Of a DNA stretch of 64,000 nt, positions 32,943 to 41,336 are shown one piece after another. Source of the stretch: Azophilus sp965220425 (GTDB lineage Bacteria > Pseudomonadota > Gammaproteobacteria > Pseudomonadales > Azotimanducaceae); NCBI GenBank assembly GCA_965220425.1, contig OZ244830.1, positions 1,674,001 to 1,738,000 on the forward strand, written 5' to 3'. Both the position numbers and the translations under genes were made by a program. Positions within the stretch are counted from its first letter, which is position 1, and each line of letters opens with the position of its first letter. The notes below the pieces were generated by a model that did not search any database, was not told the DNA's origin, and saw only the letters and a program-made list of their open reading frames with translations.

Positions 32943-34022
32943 ATGACCTTGATTCGAAGCGATATCGACGCGCCGCCAGGGTCCCTGCATCGGTTGGATG
33001 CTTCCTGGAAGACCGTCCACTGGGGTTATTTCGATCCGGCTCTGACACCGGTTTTGCGTGTCAAGAGCGGCGATCTGGTTTACGCGCAGGCGGTCACCCA
33101 CCATGCGGGGGATGCGCCCGATCTGATGATGGACGATTCCATCCGCGAGATTTATCGTGAAATACCCGAAGCCGACCGTAACCCGGGTGTACATATCATG
33201 ACGGGGCCCATCCTTGTCGAAGGCGCGAAACCCGGCGACATGCTTGAAGTGCGTTATCTGAGAATGACGCCTCGCTTCGGCTACGGTTCCAACCTTGCGG
33301 CCCATTGGGGTCACCTGTATGAGGAGTTCGGCGAGAAGGAGCGCGTCACGATCTACAAGCTGGACCGCAATGCCAATCACGCCAGGGCCTTGTACGCATA
33401 CGACTTTCCCGGCAAGTATCTTGTTCCGGGCACCGTCACCGATTGCCCGGCCCACAACCGCGAAGCGGCGCTTGAAGGCGTGCGGGTGCCCGTGCGTCCC
33501 CACCTGGGTACCGCCGGCGTCGCCCCGAACGTCAGGGGCCGCACAAGTTCCATCCCTCCGGGTGCCCATGGCGGCAATATCGACAATTGGCGGATTGGGG
33601 CTGGCGCCACCATGTATTATCCGGTGGCGGTCGATGGCGCCTTGTTCTCGGTGGGCGACCCGCACATTTCCCAGGGCGATGGAGAGATCAGCGGCACGGC
33701 CATCGAAGCTTCGCTCGACGTGTTGTTTCAACTCGTCTTGCGTAAGGACTTCGCCTTTCCGACCCCGCTGCTCGAAACCCCGGCCTGGTGGATCGTGCAT
33801 GGGTTCGACGAAGATCTGAATGTAGCCATGCGCAACGTGTCGCTCGACATGCTCACCCTGCTTACCGAGCACCAGGGGCTGTCGCGCAACGATTCCTATT
33901 CCTTAATGAGCGTCGCCGCCGATTTCGCGGTCACTCAAGTGGTCGATGGCGCCCAGGGCATCCATGTGCGCATTCCACGCGCCATTTTTCCGGAACGGGG
34001 TGTGGTTGCGGATCCGGGCTAG
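32943..34022 (+). CDS. Acetamidase/formamidase family protein
   Basis: The 359-residue protein matches the FmdA/AmdA family, which hydrolyses short amides to acid and ammonia. Typical segments are GPILVEGAKPGDMLEV, IPPGAHGGNIDNW (the His/Gly-rich catalytic loop), VDGALFSVGDPHISQGDGEISGTAIE (short parts diagnostic: GDPHISQGDGEI) and the C-terminal helix region. A strong GGAGGGAGGAATAG lies just before the ATG. It is possibly functionally linked with the downstream amidase/amidohydrolase block but separated from it by decayed genes. Confidence 0.9.
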   Translation: MTLIRSDIDAPPGSLHRLDASWKTVHWGYFDPALTPVLRVKSGDLVYAQAVTHHAGDAPDLMMDDSIREIYREIPEADRNPGVHIMTGPILVEGAKPGDMLEVRYLRMTPRFGYGSNLAAHWGHLYEEFGEKERVTIYKLDRNANHARALYAYDFPGKYLVPGTVTDCPAHNREAALEGVRVPVRPHLGTAGVAPNVRGRTSSIPPGAHGGNIDNWRIGAGATMYYPVAVDGALFSVGDPHISQGDGEISGTAIEASLDVLFQLVLRKDFAFPTPLLETPAWWIVHGFDEDLNVAMRNVSLDMLTLLTEHQGLSRNDSYSLMSVAADFAVTQVVDGAQGIHVRIPRAIFPERGVVADPG

Positions 34023-34066
34023 AGACAGGCTTTCCGGGGCGTTGCCTATGCTCCGATGAAATTGCC

Positions 34067-34159
34067 TGGCCGGTCCTTGCCCAGATGGTGGAAATAGGCG
34101 ACCTGACCTCCGAAGAAGCTGCCAAGGACAGCCGGCAACATCAATTGCGTGCTGCGGTA
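34067..34159 (+). pseudogene. Possible fragment of a PP2C-type protein phosphatase
   Basis: This frame reads AQMVEIGDLTSEEAAKDSRQ, like the helix 'MVxxGxLTxEEAxxHxxR' of bacterial Ser/Thr PP2C phosphatases. No metal-binding motifs flank it. The fragment is short and the assignment uncertain. Confidence 0.25.
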
Positions 34160-34196
34160 ATCGAGTTCACAGTCGGCGCGCCAGCGGCGGCGTCTT

Positions 34197-35021
34197 TCAA
34201 CCCAACTCTGGACGCGGAATACCTTCTTCCGGAACGCCGCCGGGTTTCGGCGTGGCGGGGTCAAGCGCCGCAAGAATGCCGGCTGCCTTCATAAGCCGTG
34301 CACCGACGGGCTCTCCGAGCCCCATCTTCAAGGCGAACTTCGCCAAACCGCCAATTTTTCTGAGTTCCTCCAACGCCGTAACGATACAGTCCGCCCCGAC
34401 GCCTGGTACGACTTTCGAGACAGCAACGGCCGAGGGTCCGACGGGCGCCTGGAGATCGTGGATGACCGGCTCGCGGCCCGACCGGCCAGTCGACAGTTCC
34501 CACAGTTCGGCAACGCCGACGCTCCGGTATGTGTGCCGTTTCTTTTCGTCCCGGTGGGAGTGTTCAACCTCGACCACGAGGTCGGGCGGCTCCGCCATGG
34601 TTGCATCGATCGCCGCGTCTTCTCCCTTCCGCTCCGCGATTTGCAGGAACCGGGTGGCTTTGTCGCCAATGAAGAAGGATTCGTCCGGATCGACCGACTT
34701 CCTCTCAGCTTCGGGCGTCTGCGTGGACGAACGCAACTGAACCACTGGCAGAGCCAGGCATAGCCCGAGCGCGGTAACCAGTTCGGAAGCATTCCAGGAC
34801 GCCCTCTCGTGCGCTCTGCTCGGCGCCATGAGCACGGCGATGCCTTCGGCGAGGTTGAACCAGACCTTTGGAAATCGCCGGGAAAATGTATCTACCGCGG
34901 CCTTGAGGGTTCCGGCGTCTCGGCAGGTCAGGGTAAGCACCCGGGAACCCAGGGACCCCAGGCTTCTTCGCTCGCCGGGGAAGGCGGTCGCCTGTCGCGG
35001 CGTCGGGGCGGCTTGGGCCAT
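34197..35021 (-). CDS. Uma2-family (DUF820) endonuclease-like protein
   Basis: A 274-residue protein with a PD-(D/E)XK-like core: DPDESFFIGDKA, then PDLVVEVEHSHRDEKKRH (Asp, Glu-x-Glu and Lys of the nuclease fold) and a later VAELWELSTG strand. Uma2 proteins are abundant in cyanobacteria and some proteobacteria, often mobile, and their role is unclear. The ATG at 35019-35021 gives MAQAAPTPRQATAFPG; the longer frame upstream runs through a palindrome and is unlikely. The C-terminal extension beyond the nuclease fold is longer than usual. Confidence 0.78.
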   Translation of the reverse strand: MAQAAPTPRQATAFPGERRSLGSLGSRVLTLTCRDAGTLKAAVDTFSRRFPKVWFNLAEGIAVLMAPSRAHERASWNASELVTALGLCLALPVVQLRSSTQTPEAERKSVDPDESFFIGDKATRFLQIAERKGEDAAIDATMAEPPDLVVEVEHSHRDEKKRHTYRSVGVAELWELSTGRSGREPVIHDLQAPVGPSAVAVSKVVPGVGADCIVTALEELRKIGGLAKFALKMGLGEPVGARLMKAAGILAALDPATPKPGGVPEEGIPRPELG

Positions 35022-35127
35022 GATTCTGCATCGTGCGCGGCAACGAATTCGGTGCATTCTACACTGCCCGCCGCGACGCGCGCGGAAACGTTGCCTAAAC
35101 TCGACCGGCTTACCCCCCGCGTTTCGC

Positions 35128-35182
35128 GGTGCCGTGCCTTGCGCGCAGGGAGCGAAGCGACCGGAGCGCAAGGCACGGCACC
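35128..35182. repeat. Perfect 17-bp inverted repeat with 21-base loop
   Basis: GGTGCCGTGCCTTGCGC (35128-35144) is matched exactly by its reverse complement at 35166-35182. The loop is purine-rich. It lies in the gap between the Uma2 start and the DUF4160 remnant and would form a very stable hairpin in DNA or RNA. No T-run follows. Confidence 0.8.
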
Positions 35183-35311
35183 CCCAGGCAAGGCTTTCCA
35201 GCGCCTACCGCGAAGGAGTTGACGGCGGACCGGACATGCCGGAGGATACGGCTTCAACGAGGGCAAAAAACCAGGCGGAAACTATCTTAGCTTCGCCCTC
35301 AACCTGTCTAA

Positions 35312-35530
35312 ACAAACCCGACCACCTCTTACTTCTACTCCAACGATGCGGACGAGCCGATACACGTGCATGTGGAACGGGACGGAGATGTAGCGAAATT
35401 CTGGCTGGATCCGGTGCGACTGCAAAGGAGTGGCGGGTTTCGACCACCGGAGATCCTCCGTACCTCGAGGTTGGTCGAGGAGCATCGCGAACAGATCCTG
35501 GAGGCGTGTAATGAGTATTTCGGTGGTTGA
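35312..35530 (+). pseudogene. DUF4160-family remnant without a start codon
   Basis: The frame is open from just after a TAA at 35309-35311 to TGA 35528-35530. It reads SYFYSNDADEPIHVHVERDG, then AKFWLDPVRLQRSGGF and LVEEHREQILEACNEYFG, which is DUF4160 nearly to its end. No ATG lies in frame before the conserved part, and the usual N-terminal strand is missing, so it is probably 5'-truncated. It overlaps the following DUF2442 gene by 20 bases, the normal arrangement of this toxin-antitoxin-like pair. Confidence 0.6.
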
Positions 35531-36113
35531 GATGCGAATGCCCGAGGTTTCGGACGTTGCGGTTTCCGAGGAGACGTTGCGTGTCGAGTTGAGTGACGGC
35601 AGGACCCTGTCCGTTCCCATTGGCTGGTATCCCCGGCTCTCTCACGCCACGGACGAGGAACGAACGAACTGGACGATCATGGATGCAAGACATGGGATTC
35701 ACTGGCCAGATCTTGACGAGGACGTGAGCCTGGAAGGCTTGCTTGCAGGCCAGGCTTCACGGGAGAGTCAGGCGTCGTTGAGGCGTTGCAAAGAATGCCA
35801 CGGCGATGGCGGCCACGGCGACACCCCCGACATCCCGTCCATCGCCGGTTTCTCGATGCTCGCCACCATGGACCTGCTGGATACCTACCGCATGGGCTTG
35901 AGAAAAGCGCGTAGCGTCACGTTGCCGGACGGGTCGGAGACGAACATGGAAGAAGTCGCCAACTCGCTGTCCGATGAGGACGAGTGGGCAGCCGTCGTCT
36001 ATTTCGCAAACCAGCAGTGGCGCCCCCACGACCAGCCGTTCGACGCGGCCCTGGCAAAGCGAAGCGCCGAAATTCACGCGGAACGGTGCGAGTGGCGCAA
36101 ACTGGCCGCCTGA
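35511..36113 (+). CDS. DUF2442 domain fused in frame to part of a cytochrome c
   Basis: Residues 1-85 are a DUF2442 protein (VELSDGRTLSVPIGWYPRL, HGIHWPDLDEDVSLEGLLAG). After SRESQASLRR the protein continues as a class I cytochrome c: CKECHGDGGHGDTPDIPSIAG (haem motif CKECH) and then LPDGSETNMEEVANSLSDED. It ends in HAERCEWRKLAA, where a second CxxCH would be expected. There is no signal peptide, so haem could not be attached in the periplasm. The reading frame is intact across the junction. DUF2442 proteins normally end near the junction, so this is a chimera made by deletion or insertion. Confidence 0.75.
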   Translation: MSISVVEMRMPEVSDVAVSEETLRVELSDGRTLSVPIGWYPRLSHATDEERTNWTIMDARHGIHWPDLDEDVSLEGLLAGQASRESQASLRRCKECHGDGGHGDTPDIPSIAGFSMLATMDLLDTYRMGLRKARSVTLPDGSETNMEEVANSLSDEDEWAAVVYFANQQWRPHDQPFDAALAKRSAEIHAERCEWRKLAA

Positions 36114-36289
36114 CAGTTCTCGACAAGGGATTTCGCAGGGTCGATCCAGTTAGTCCGGCACCGCCCGCGTCCTATGGTCAAGTTGAGTCGAGGTGACGGT
36201 GTCTGGACCCTTGACAAACGGCTTTACGTATTGTTCGCCCATCCCACATACTGGAGCCTGGGAGAAGCAAAACAGCATAGGGGGGAGTG

Positions 36290-38701
36290 ATGTTCAACTC
36301 GGAACGTCGTAGCGGCGTGGACGAGCATCCAGGCGGTCAATCTTTCCGGAAATCGGCATTCAGATGTCCGCCATGGATTGTTGTCGCGATGATATTCGTG
36401 CTGGCGTCGCCAGTGGAGCCTGTTTTCGGCCAGGAGCTGGAAGAAATCCTGGTCACGGCAGAGCGCAGGGAAGAGCGCCTCATCAATGAGCCCACATCGA
36501 TCTCGGTGGTGGAAGGCGCCTTCATGCGGCAACAGCACATCAGCGATTTTCAGGAACTCGGCAACTATGTGCCGAACGTGCGTTTCGATATCGGTGGCGG
36601 CGGACTGGCCACCTCCGCCGCCGGGATGCGTCCGAACATCCGCGGTTTCAGCACCTCCCCGCGCATCCAGAGTATGGAATCTCCCGTGGGGCTGGCCGTC
36701 AACGGTGTAGCGTACAACCGGCTGGAGTACTTCGAGACCGCCTTCTTCGACGTCGACCGCGTCCAGGTGCTGCGCGGACCCCAAGGCATCGTGTTTGGAA
36801 AAAACACGTCGGTCGGCCTGTTGAGCGTCACGACGAATAAGCCGACGGACACCTCCACGGGATACGTCGACATCGAGGTTGGCGAACTCGGGCGCCGCCG
36901 CGCGGAGGCTGCGGTGGGTGGTCCTCTCGCCTCTGGGGTGAACTTCCGCATCGCCGGGCTCACCGACGAGCGTGACGGGTTCATGAAAAATACGACGGCC
37001 CAAACCGACCCAAGAGCTTCCGGATCGCTCGGCAGCCACAAGCGCAGGGGAATCCGCACCCAAATCGAGTTCCCCGATCTGAACGGCGCCGATCTCCTCG
37101 TCAGCTACGAGCATTTCGATATCCGTGGTGAAGGGCTCGCCACCGAACTTCGCCGTGTGAGCGACAACGTAGCGGCACTCTTTCGCCAGTTCGATGCGAA
37201 CGCGGATTTCGAACCCGGCAACCGGGTCACCTCCATCGCCGGGGATTTCTCCAGAAGGGTTGTGCTCGACACCTTCCGGGCGGATGTGACCTACGACCTG
37301 GCCGGGTGGGGCCTCCAGGGCGTGGCTGGATATTCGATACTCGACGCCCGCCGGGGCGGCGATATCCAGCCGCAACCGGCGGGCGGCTGGTACACCGTAT
37401 TCACCGAGGACACGAAAGACCTTACCCTCGAAGGTCTCGTCACGTCGCCGGATTTCGGAGGTTTCTCCATCACGGGAGGCGTCTTCTATCAACGAAGCCG
37501 CACCGACCCGATCGCAAGCGAGATCAACTTCGCTCAACGGCACATTTTCGATCTCCTCGGGAGCGTGGGACCCCCCGCCCCCGCTGAGCTGCCGCGACCC
37601 CCATACAATCCTGGAGCGCCGGCAGGGCCGTACCCGGTCTGTTGCGACGGCATCGAAGAGATCGACCGGATTGTCGAACAGGACAACGATGCCTTCGCTA
37701 TTCTCGCGCAAATCCACTGGACCCCTGTGGATCGGTTGACGATCACCGGTGGGTTGCGCCTGAGCTGGGAGGACAAGGACGCACGCCTCGTCCAGATCAA
37801 CAGCAATCCGGCATTTTTGACGGAGCTGACGGGCACACTCGAACTTGATGAGAACTTCTCACGCTCCGAGTCTCACACGACGCCACGCATCGCCCTGACC
37901 TATGACTGGACGGACGATGTTCGCGTCTACGCCAGCCGTACGGAAGGATTCAGGTCGGGAGGCTTCAGTTCGCTCCTGTCGAATCCGGAAGCGGCCGACC
38001 TGCTGGAGTTCGATGATGAGTCGATTACATCGTGGGAGGTCGGCGCCAGGGCCTACTTGCCCAACCAGAACCTGTCGCTCAACGTCGCCTTGTTCGACAT
38101 GAAGTTGACCGACTACCAGCTCAACACCCAGGTACCGGTAGGCGTCTTCAACCCGCCCGCGGTGGTCAACGTCGGAAAAGTCCGCGCGCGGGGCCTCGAG
38201 GCGGATGTTGCCTGGAACCCCACAGAGTGGCTCACGGTCATGGGCGCCCTGGGATTCAACGATACGGAGCTGGTCGAGTTCCCCGCCGGGCCCTGTGCAC
38301 GGGACAGGCCAAACATCGACGGCGACGCGGACTCGAGGTGTGATCTCAGCGGCCGGCCGCTGCCGCGGTCTCCGCAATGGACGCTCAGTCTCTCGCCTCG
38401 AGTCACCTTTCCAGTCAACGGCACCGAGCTGTTTGGCGGTTTTACGCTCCAATGGATGGATTCCCATATCCTGGCCGAGACGCTCGATCCCCGCTCCCGG
38501 GAACCGTCGTTTTTCTGGTTGGATGTCGACATCGGGATCGCGCATCCCACGCAGGGTTGGACGATCACGTTGGCCGCCCAGAACCTGACCGATGAATCCG
38601 TGGCGACCGTCGTCGAGGAGATCGGCCTCACGCTCGACACCTACGTCCAGACGGTGCGCCCGCCGCGCCAGGTATTTGTGGGAGTGCGTTGGGATTTCTG
38701 A
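36290..38701 (+). CDS. TonB-dependent outer-membrane receptor
   Basis: The 803-residue receptor has a signal region (WIVVAMIFVLASPVEPVFG, about 27-45), a TonB-box-like LEEILVTAERREE, a plug domain (about 50-200 with RGFSTSPRIQSM, VDRVQVLRGPQGIVFGKN), then a beta-barrel ending in the aromatic FVGVRWDF. The style (VTAERRE..., GPQG..FGKN) is that of receptors common in sphingomonads and marine gammaproteobacteria, used for iron chelates, sugars or aromatic molecules. It starts the plus-strand hydrolase block and probably imports its substrate. ATG 36290 follows AGGGGGGAG; a GTG one codon earlier is in frame. A TTGACA lies at 36211-36216 without a good -10. Confidence 0.92.
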   Translation: MFNSERRSGVDEHPGGQSFRKSAFRCPPWIVVAMIFVLASPVEPVFGQELEEILVTAERREERLINEPTSISVVEGAFMRQQHISDFQELGNYVPNVRFDIGGGGLATSAAGMRPNIRGFSTSPRIQSMESPVGLAVNGVAYNRLEYFETAFFDVDRVQVLRGPQGIVFGKNTSVGLLSVTTNKPTDTSTGYVDIEVGELGRRRAEAAVGGPLASGVNFRIAGLTDERDGFMKNTTAQTDPRASGSLGSHKRRGIRTQIEFPDLNGADLLVSYEHFDIRGEGLATELRRVSDNVAALFRQFDANADFEPGNRVTSIAGDFSRRVVLDTFRADVTYDLAGWGLQGVAGYSILDARRGGDIQPQPAGGWYTVFTEDTKDLTLEGLVTSPDFGGFSITGGVFYQRSRTDPIASEINFAQRHIFDLLGSVGPPAPAELPRPPYNPGAPAGPYPVCCDGIEEIDRIVEQDNDAFAILAQIHWTPVDRLTITGGLRLSWEDKDARLVQINSNPAFLTELTGTLELDENFSRSESHTTPRIALTYDWTDDVRVYASRTEGFRSGGFSSLLSNPEAADLLEFDDESITSWEVGARAYLPNQNLSLNVALFDMKLTDYQLNTQVPVGVFNPPAVVNVGKVRARGLEADVAWNPTEWLTVMGALGFNDTELVEFPAGPCARDRPNIDGDADSRCDLSGRPLPRSPQWTLSLSPRVTFPVNGTELFGGFTLQWMDSHILAETLDPRSREPSFFWLDVDIGIAHPTQGWTITLAAQNLTDESVATVVEEIGLTLDTYVQTVRPPRQVFVGVRWDF

Positions 38702-38780
38702 GCGATATACGCGTCTGGCGATTCGGATGCAGCGTCGCTGCCGTCGCGATCGTGACCAGGGATCCGGCAGGTCTCCCGGC

Positions 38781-40268
38781 ATGATGCGAACTGTGACGAT
38801 TTCCGCAGTCGGGTTGCTGTTGTCGATGCCCGCCGCCGGCCATGGCGAGGCCATCGCAGTAGTGGGCGGTACGCTGATCGATGGTACCGGTACGGGGCCG
38901 GTCGAGGATTCCGCCGTCGTGATCGAGCAGGGGCGGGTCGTCTATGCGGGAACCCGGGCCAACGCTTCCATACCCGAAGGATCCAAAGCCATCGACGCCA
39001 GCGGGAAGTTCCTCGTTCCCGGACTCGCGGACATGCACAACCACCTCGCCGACGGGACCTTCGAACTGGGGCGCCCCTCCTCGAACGCGGCAAAAAACCT
39101 TCGTTGCCTGCTGGCCAGGGGCATCACGACGGTATTCAATCCGGGCGTGGACGTGAACACATTCGTCGAACTCAAACGTCTGGCGCGCGAGAACCCCTCC
39201 GAGTATCCGCACTTCTTCGGCACGGGGCCGCCCTTCGCGCGGGAGGGCGGGCATGGCTCCCGACTGGGCAATACTCCGGTCGGGACAGAGCCGGCGCGGG
39301 CGCGGGTGCGAGATCTGAAAGCAGCAGGCGTCGATGCCATCAAGCTGCACTATACCGACCTGACCTATGTGTTCAGGCAGCCTCAGCCGATGCTCCGGCG
39401 AGAGATCCTGGCCGCGGTCATCGACGAAGCTCATCGTCAAGGTCTGAAGGCCTATGTTCATGCGCCGATCCTGCGGTATGCGAAGCAGGCTCTTGAGGCC
39501 GGCGCCGACGGCCTCGTGCACGGAATCGTTTCCGACCCCATCGACGAGGAGTTGGTCACGCTGATGAAGCGGAACAGCGCCGTCTTGTTGACGACGCACA
39601 GCATTTTTTACGCCGCGGCGGATCTCGGCGCCTGGGCGCAACGCCTGGCTGCGTTCGAGCGTAGCGAACTCATACCCAAGGCGATGATCCGGGCGGGCAT
39701 GCAACCGGACAGGGTGACTGCCTGGGAGCAACGCTTTGACAACCTCGCCCGGCTGAGGGAACAGTTGGCGGTTTTGCGCGACAACACGAAGGCACTGGCG
39801 GACGCCGGGTTGCTCGTGGTCGCGGGCTCCGATACCAGCAACTCCGGCACCGGCACCTTCCTGGGCCTGTGCAGCCTGGTGGAACTCGATTTGTTGGCCG
39901 AAGCCGGCATCCCACCCGATCAAATCGTGCAGATGACGAGCCTGAACGCCGCCAGGATGATCGGCCGGGATGAGGAGATGGGCTCGCTCGAAGCCGGCAA
40001 GCTGGCCGACATGGTCATTCTCAACGAGGATCCGCTGGCCGACATCAAGAACGTCCGGAGTATCCACGCAATAGTCAAATCCGGACGTGTCTATTCTCCG
40101 GATGAATTTTCGGGGTGCGTTCTGGATGAAGCCGGTCCTGGCGCCGACGTATCGCGGCGCCGGGAACTTCGGTCTACGGCGCTGGTTTCTCATAGCCGAG
40201 CGGTGATCGACGAAACGATCCCCGCGAGTCAGACTAATTCCTGGTTAACGGAGGTGCCGAATGAGTGA
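38781..40268 (+). CDS. Exported amidohydrolase-family enzyme
   Basis: A metal-dependent hydrolase of 495 residues with a Sec signal (MMRTVTISAVGLLLSMPAAG). Metal ligands are visible as DMHNHLADG (first His pair), the Lys of IKLHYTDL, His in AYVHAP, LVHGIV and Asp in VAGSDTSNSG. The composite domain ends with the usual LEAGKLADMVILNEDPL. This subgroup includes peptidase-like and ochratoxinase-like enzymes acting on N-acyl bonds in the periplasm. A roughly 35-residue tail after SGRVYSPDEF is unusual. Its stop overlaps the cupin gene by 8 bases. Confidence 0.87.
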   Translation: MMRTVTISAVGLLLSMPAAGHGEAIAVVGGTLIDGTGTGPVEDSAVVIEQGRVVYAGTRANASIPEGSKAIDASGKFLVPGLADMHNHLADGTFELGRPSSNAAKNLRCLLARGITTVFNPGVDVNTFVELKRLARENPSEYPHFFGTGPPFAREGGHGSRLGNTPVGTEPARARVRDLKAAGVDAIKLHYTDLTYVFRQPQPMLRREILAAVIDEAHRQGLKAYVHAPILRYAKQALEAGADGLVHGIVSDPIDEELVTLMKRNSAVLLTTHSIFYAAADLGAWAQRLAAFERSELIPKAMIRAGMQPDRVTAWEQRFDNLARLREQLAVLRDNTKALADAGLLVVAGSDTSNSGTGTFLGLCSLVELDLLAEAGIPPDQIVQMTSLNAARMIGRDEEMGSLEAGKLADMVILNEDPLADIKNVRSIHAIVKSGRVYSPDEFSGCVLDEAGPGADVSRRRELRSTALVSHSRAVIDETIPASQTNSWLTEVPNE

Positions 40269-40686
40269 GACGCTCGAATGTCCCAAGGTGTTCAACCTTA
40301 ACGAAGATGCCTTCTCGGAAGTCATCCCTTCGACACTGTTCATGATGCATCGGTACGGTGCGAGTATGAGTGCGTCCCTGTTCAAATTCGCCAAGGGCAT
40401 GGGAGAAAAAGCCCCTGCGGAGATACACAGTCACGGCGAGGAAGTGGGTCTCTGCCTGAAGGGCACCGCCCGGGTGACGGGAACAGACGGAAACGAGTAC
40501 GTTCTTCGGCCGGGCGACGTCATCATCATTCCCGAAGGATGGGAGCACAGCGGCACGTTCGATGACGACGAGGAATGTTGGCTTTTCTGCGTCGGTTGTC
40601 CGCCACGGTTCGATCTCGGTCCGGAGTCGGCAACCGCGGTGCCCGCCGGCTTCGAGAACGCGCAAGGTAGCCCGAAGTCTGAATGA
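40261..40686 (+). CDS. Cupin-domain protein
   Basis: The 141-residue protein is a single cupin barrel with motif 1 EIHSHGEEVGLCLKG (His-x-His and Glu) and motif 2 LRPGDVIIIPEGWEHSG (Pro-Gly, His), giving the 3-His/1-Glu metal site. Such proteins can be oxygenases, isomerases or binding proteins. GGAGG stands before the ATG, and the gene overlaps the amidohydrolase stop by 8 bases, so it belongs to the same transcript. Confidence 0.88.
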   Translation: MSETLECPKVFNLNEDAFSEVIPSTLFMMHRYGASMSASLFKFAKGMGEKAPAEIHSHGEEVGLCLKGTARVTGTDGNEYVLRPGDVIIIPEGWEHSGTFDDDEECWLFCVGCPPRFDLGPESATAVPAGFENAQGSPKSE

Positions 40687-40758
40687 AGAAGTCCAACGTC
40701 GGATGACTCCGGCTCAGCCGTGTAGCACACTCAGGCCTACCCAGGAGGGTCACAGGTA

Positions 40759-41271
40759 ATGAAGGAAAAGGATCTTGCGGCAAGAGTGCAGGCCTTGGAG
40801 GACATCGAAGCCATCAAGAACCTCTTCGTTGTCTATGCACAGGGATCCGACGATCACAACGATCCCGACGTCATGGTTCCACTGTTCACCGAAGACGGCG
40901 TGTTCGAGGTGGGAAGCGGCTACGGAACCTACGTCGGCCACGCGGAGATTCGCAAGTTTCTCGAGGGGGCGCCGAACATCATCAAGTGGTCTCTCCACTA
41001 TTTGATTTCGCCGCACGTTGTGCTCTCCGACGACGGAAAGAGTGCAAAGGCGTTCGCGTATCTGTGGGAGTTGGCGAATATGTCGAACAAAAGTGGCGAG
41101 CTCGAGCCCATGCTGATCGGCGGAACGTATCGGAACGACGCCGTCAAGCTCGACAACGGAGAGTGGAAATTCAGTACCGTCCGGCTGCACATGGATATCA
41201 TGAGCCCCTTCTACGAAGGTTGGGTCAAAAAGCCGTTTCATGATTTCGGCGTTCCCGGCAGTGACGCCTGA
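40759..41271 (+). CDS. SnoaL-like (NTF2-fold) protein
   Basis: The 170-residue protein fits the SnoaL_4 group: an N-terminal helix LEDIEAIKNLFVVYAQGSDD, then PLFTEDGVFEVGSGYGTYVGHAEI and the His-containing SLHYLISPHVVL, a pocket with Asp and His as candidate catalytic residues. Relatives act as dehydratases, isomerases or hydrolases in aromatic catabolism. GGAGGGTC precedes the ATG. It sits between the cupin and amidase genes in the same orientation. Confidence 0.85.
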   Translation: MKEKDLAARVQALEDIEAIKNLFVVYAQGSDDHNDPDVMVPLFTEDGVFEVGSGYGTYVGHAEIRKFLEGAPNIIKWSLHYLISPHVVLSDDGKSAKAFAYLWELANMSNKSGELEPMLIGGTYRNDAVKLDNGEWKFSTVRLHMDIMSPFYEGWVKKPFHDFGVPGSDA

Positions 41272-41336
41272 TTCGAAAGGTTCCACGGCACGTTTCCATT
41301 GGATGGTGCTTTGCAAAGCTATGACTGGAGGTTGCA

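Noticed and set aside
34197..35021. Restriction or defence nuclease
   Set aside because: Uma2 proteins have a nuclease-like core but no methylase, specificity or other defence gene is linked.
35128..35182. Rho-independent terminator
   Set aside because: The stem is long and perfect but no T-run follows on either side.
25000..36300. Prophage or integrative element
   Set aside because: Fragments and repeats are present but there is no integrase, recombinase, phage gene, tRNA-attached direct repeat or plasmid gene.
36224..37717. 497-codon minus-strand frame opposite the TonB receptor
   Set aside because: Antisense shadow; the receptor's signal, plug and barrel are clear on the plus strand.
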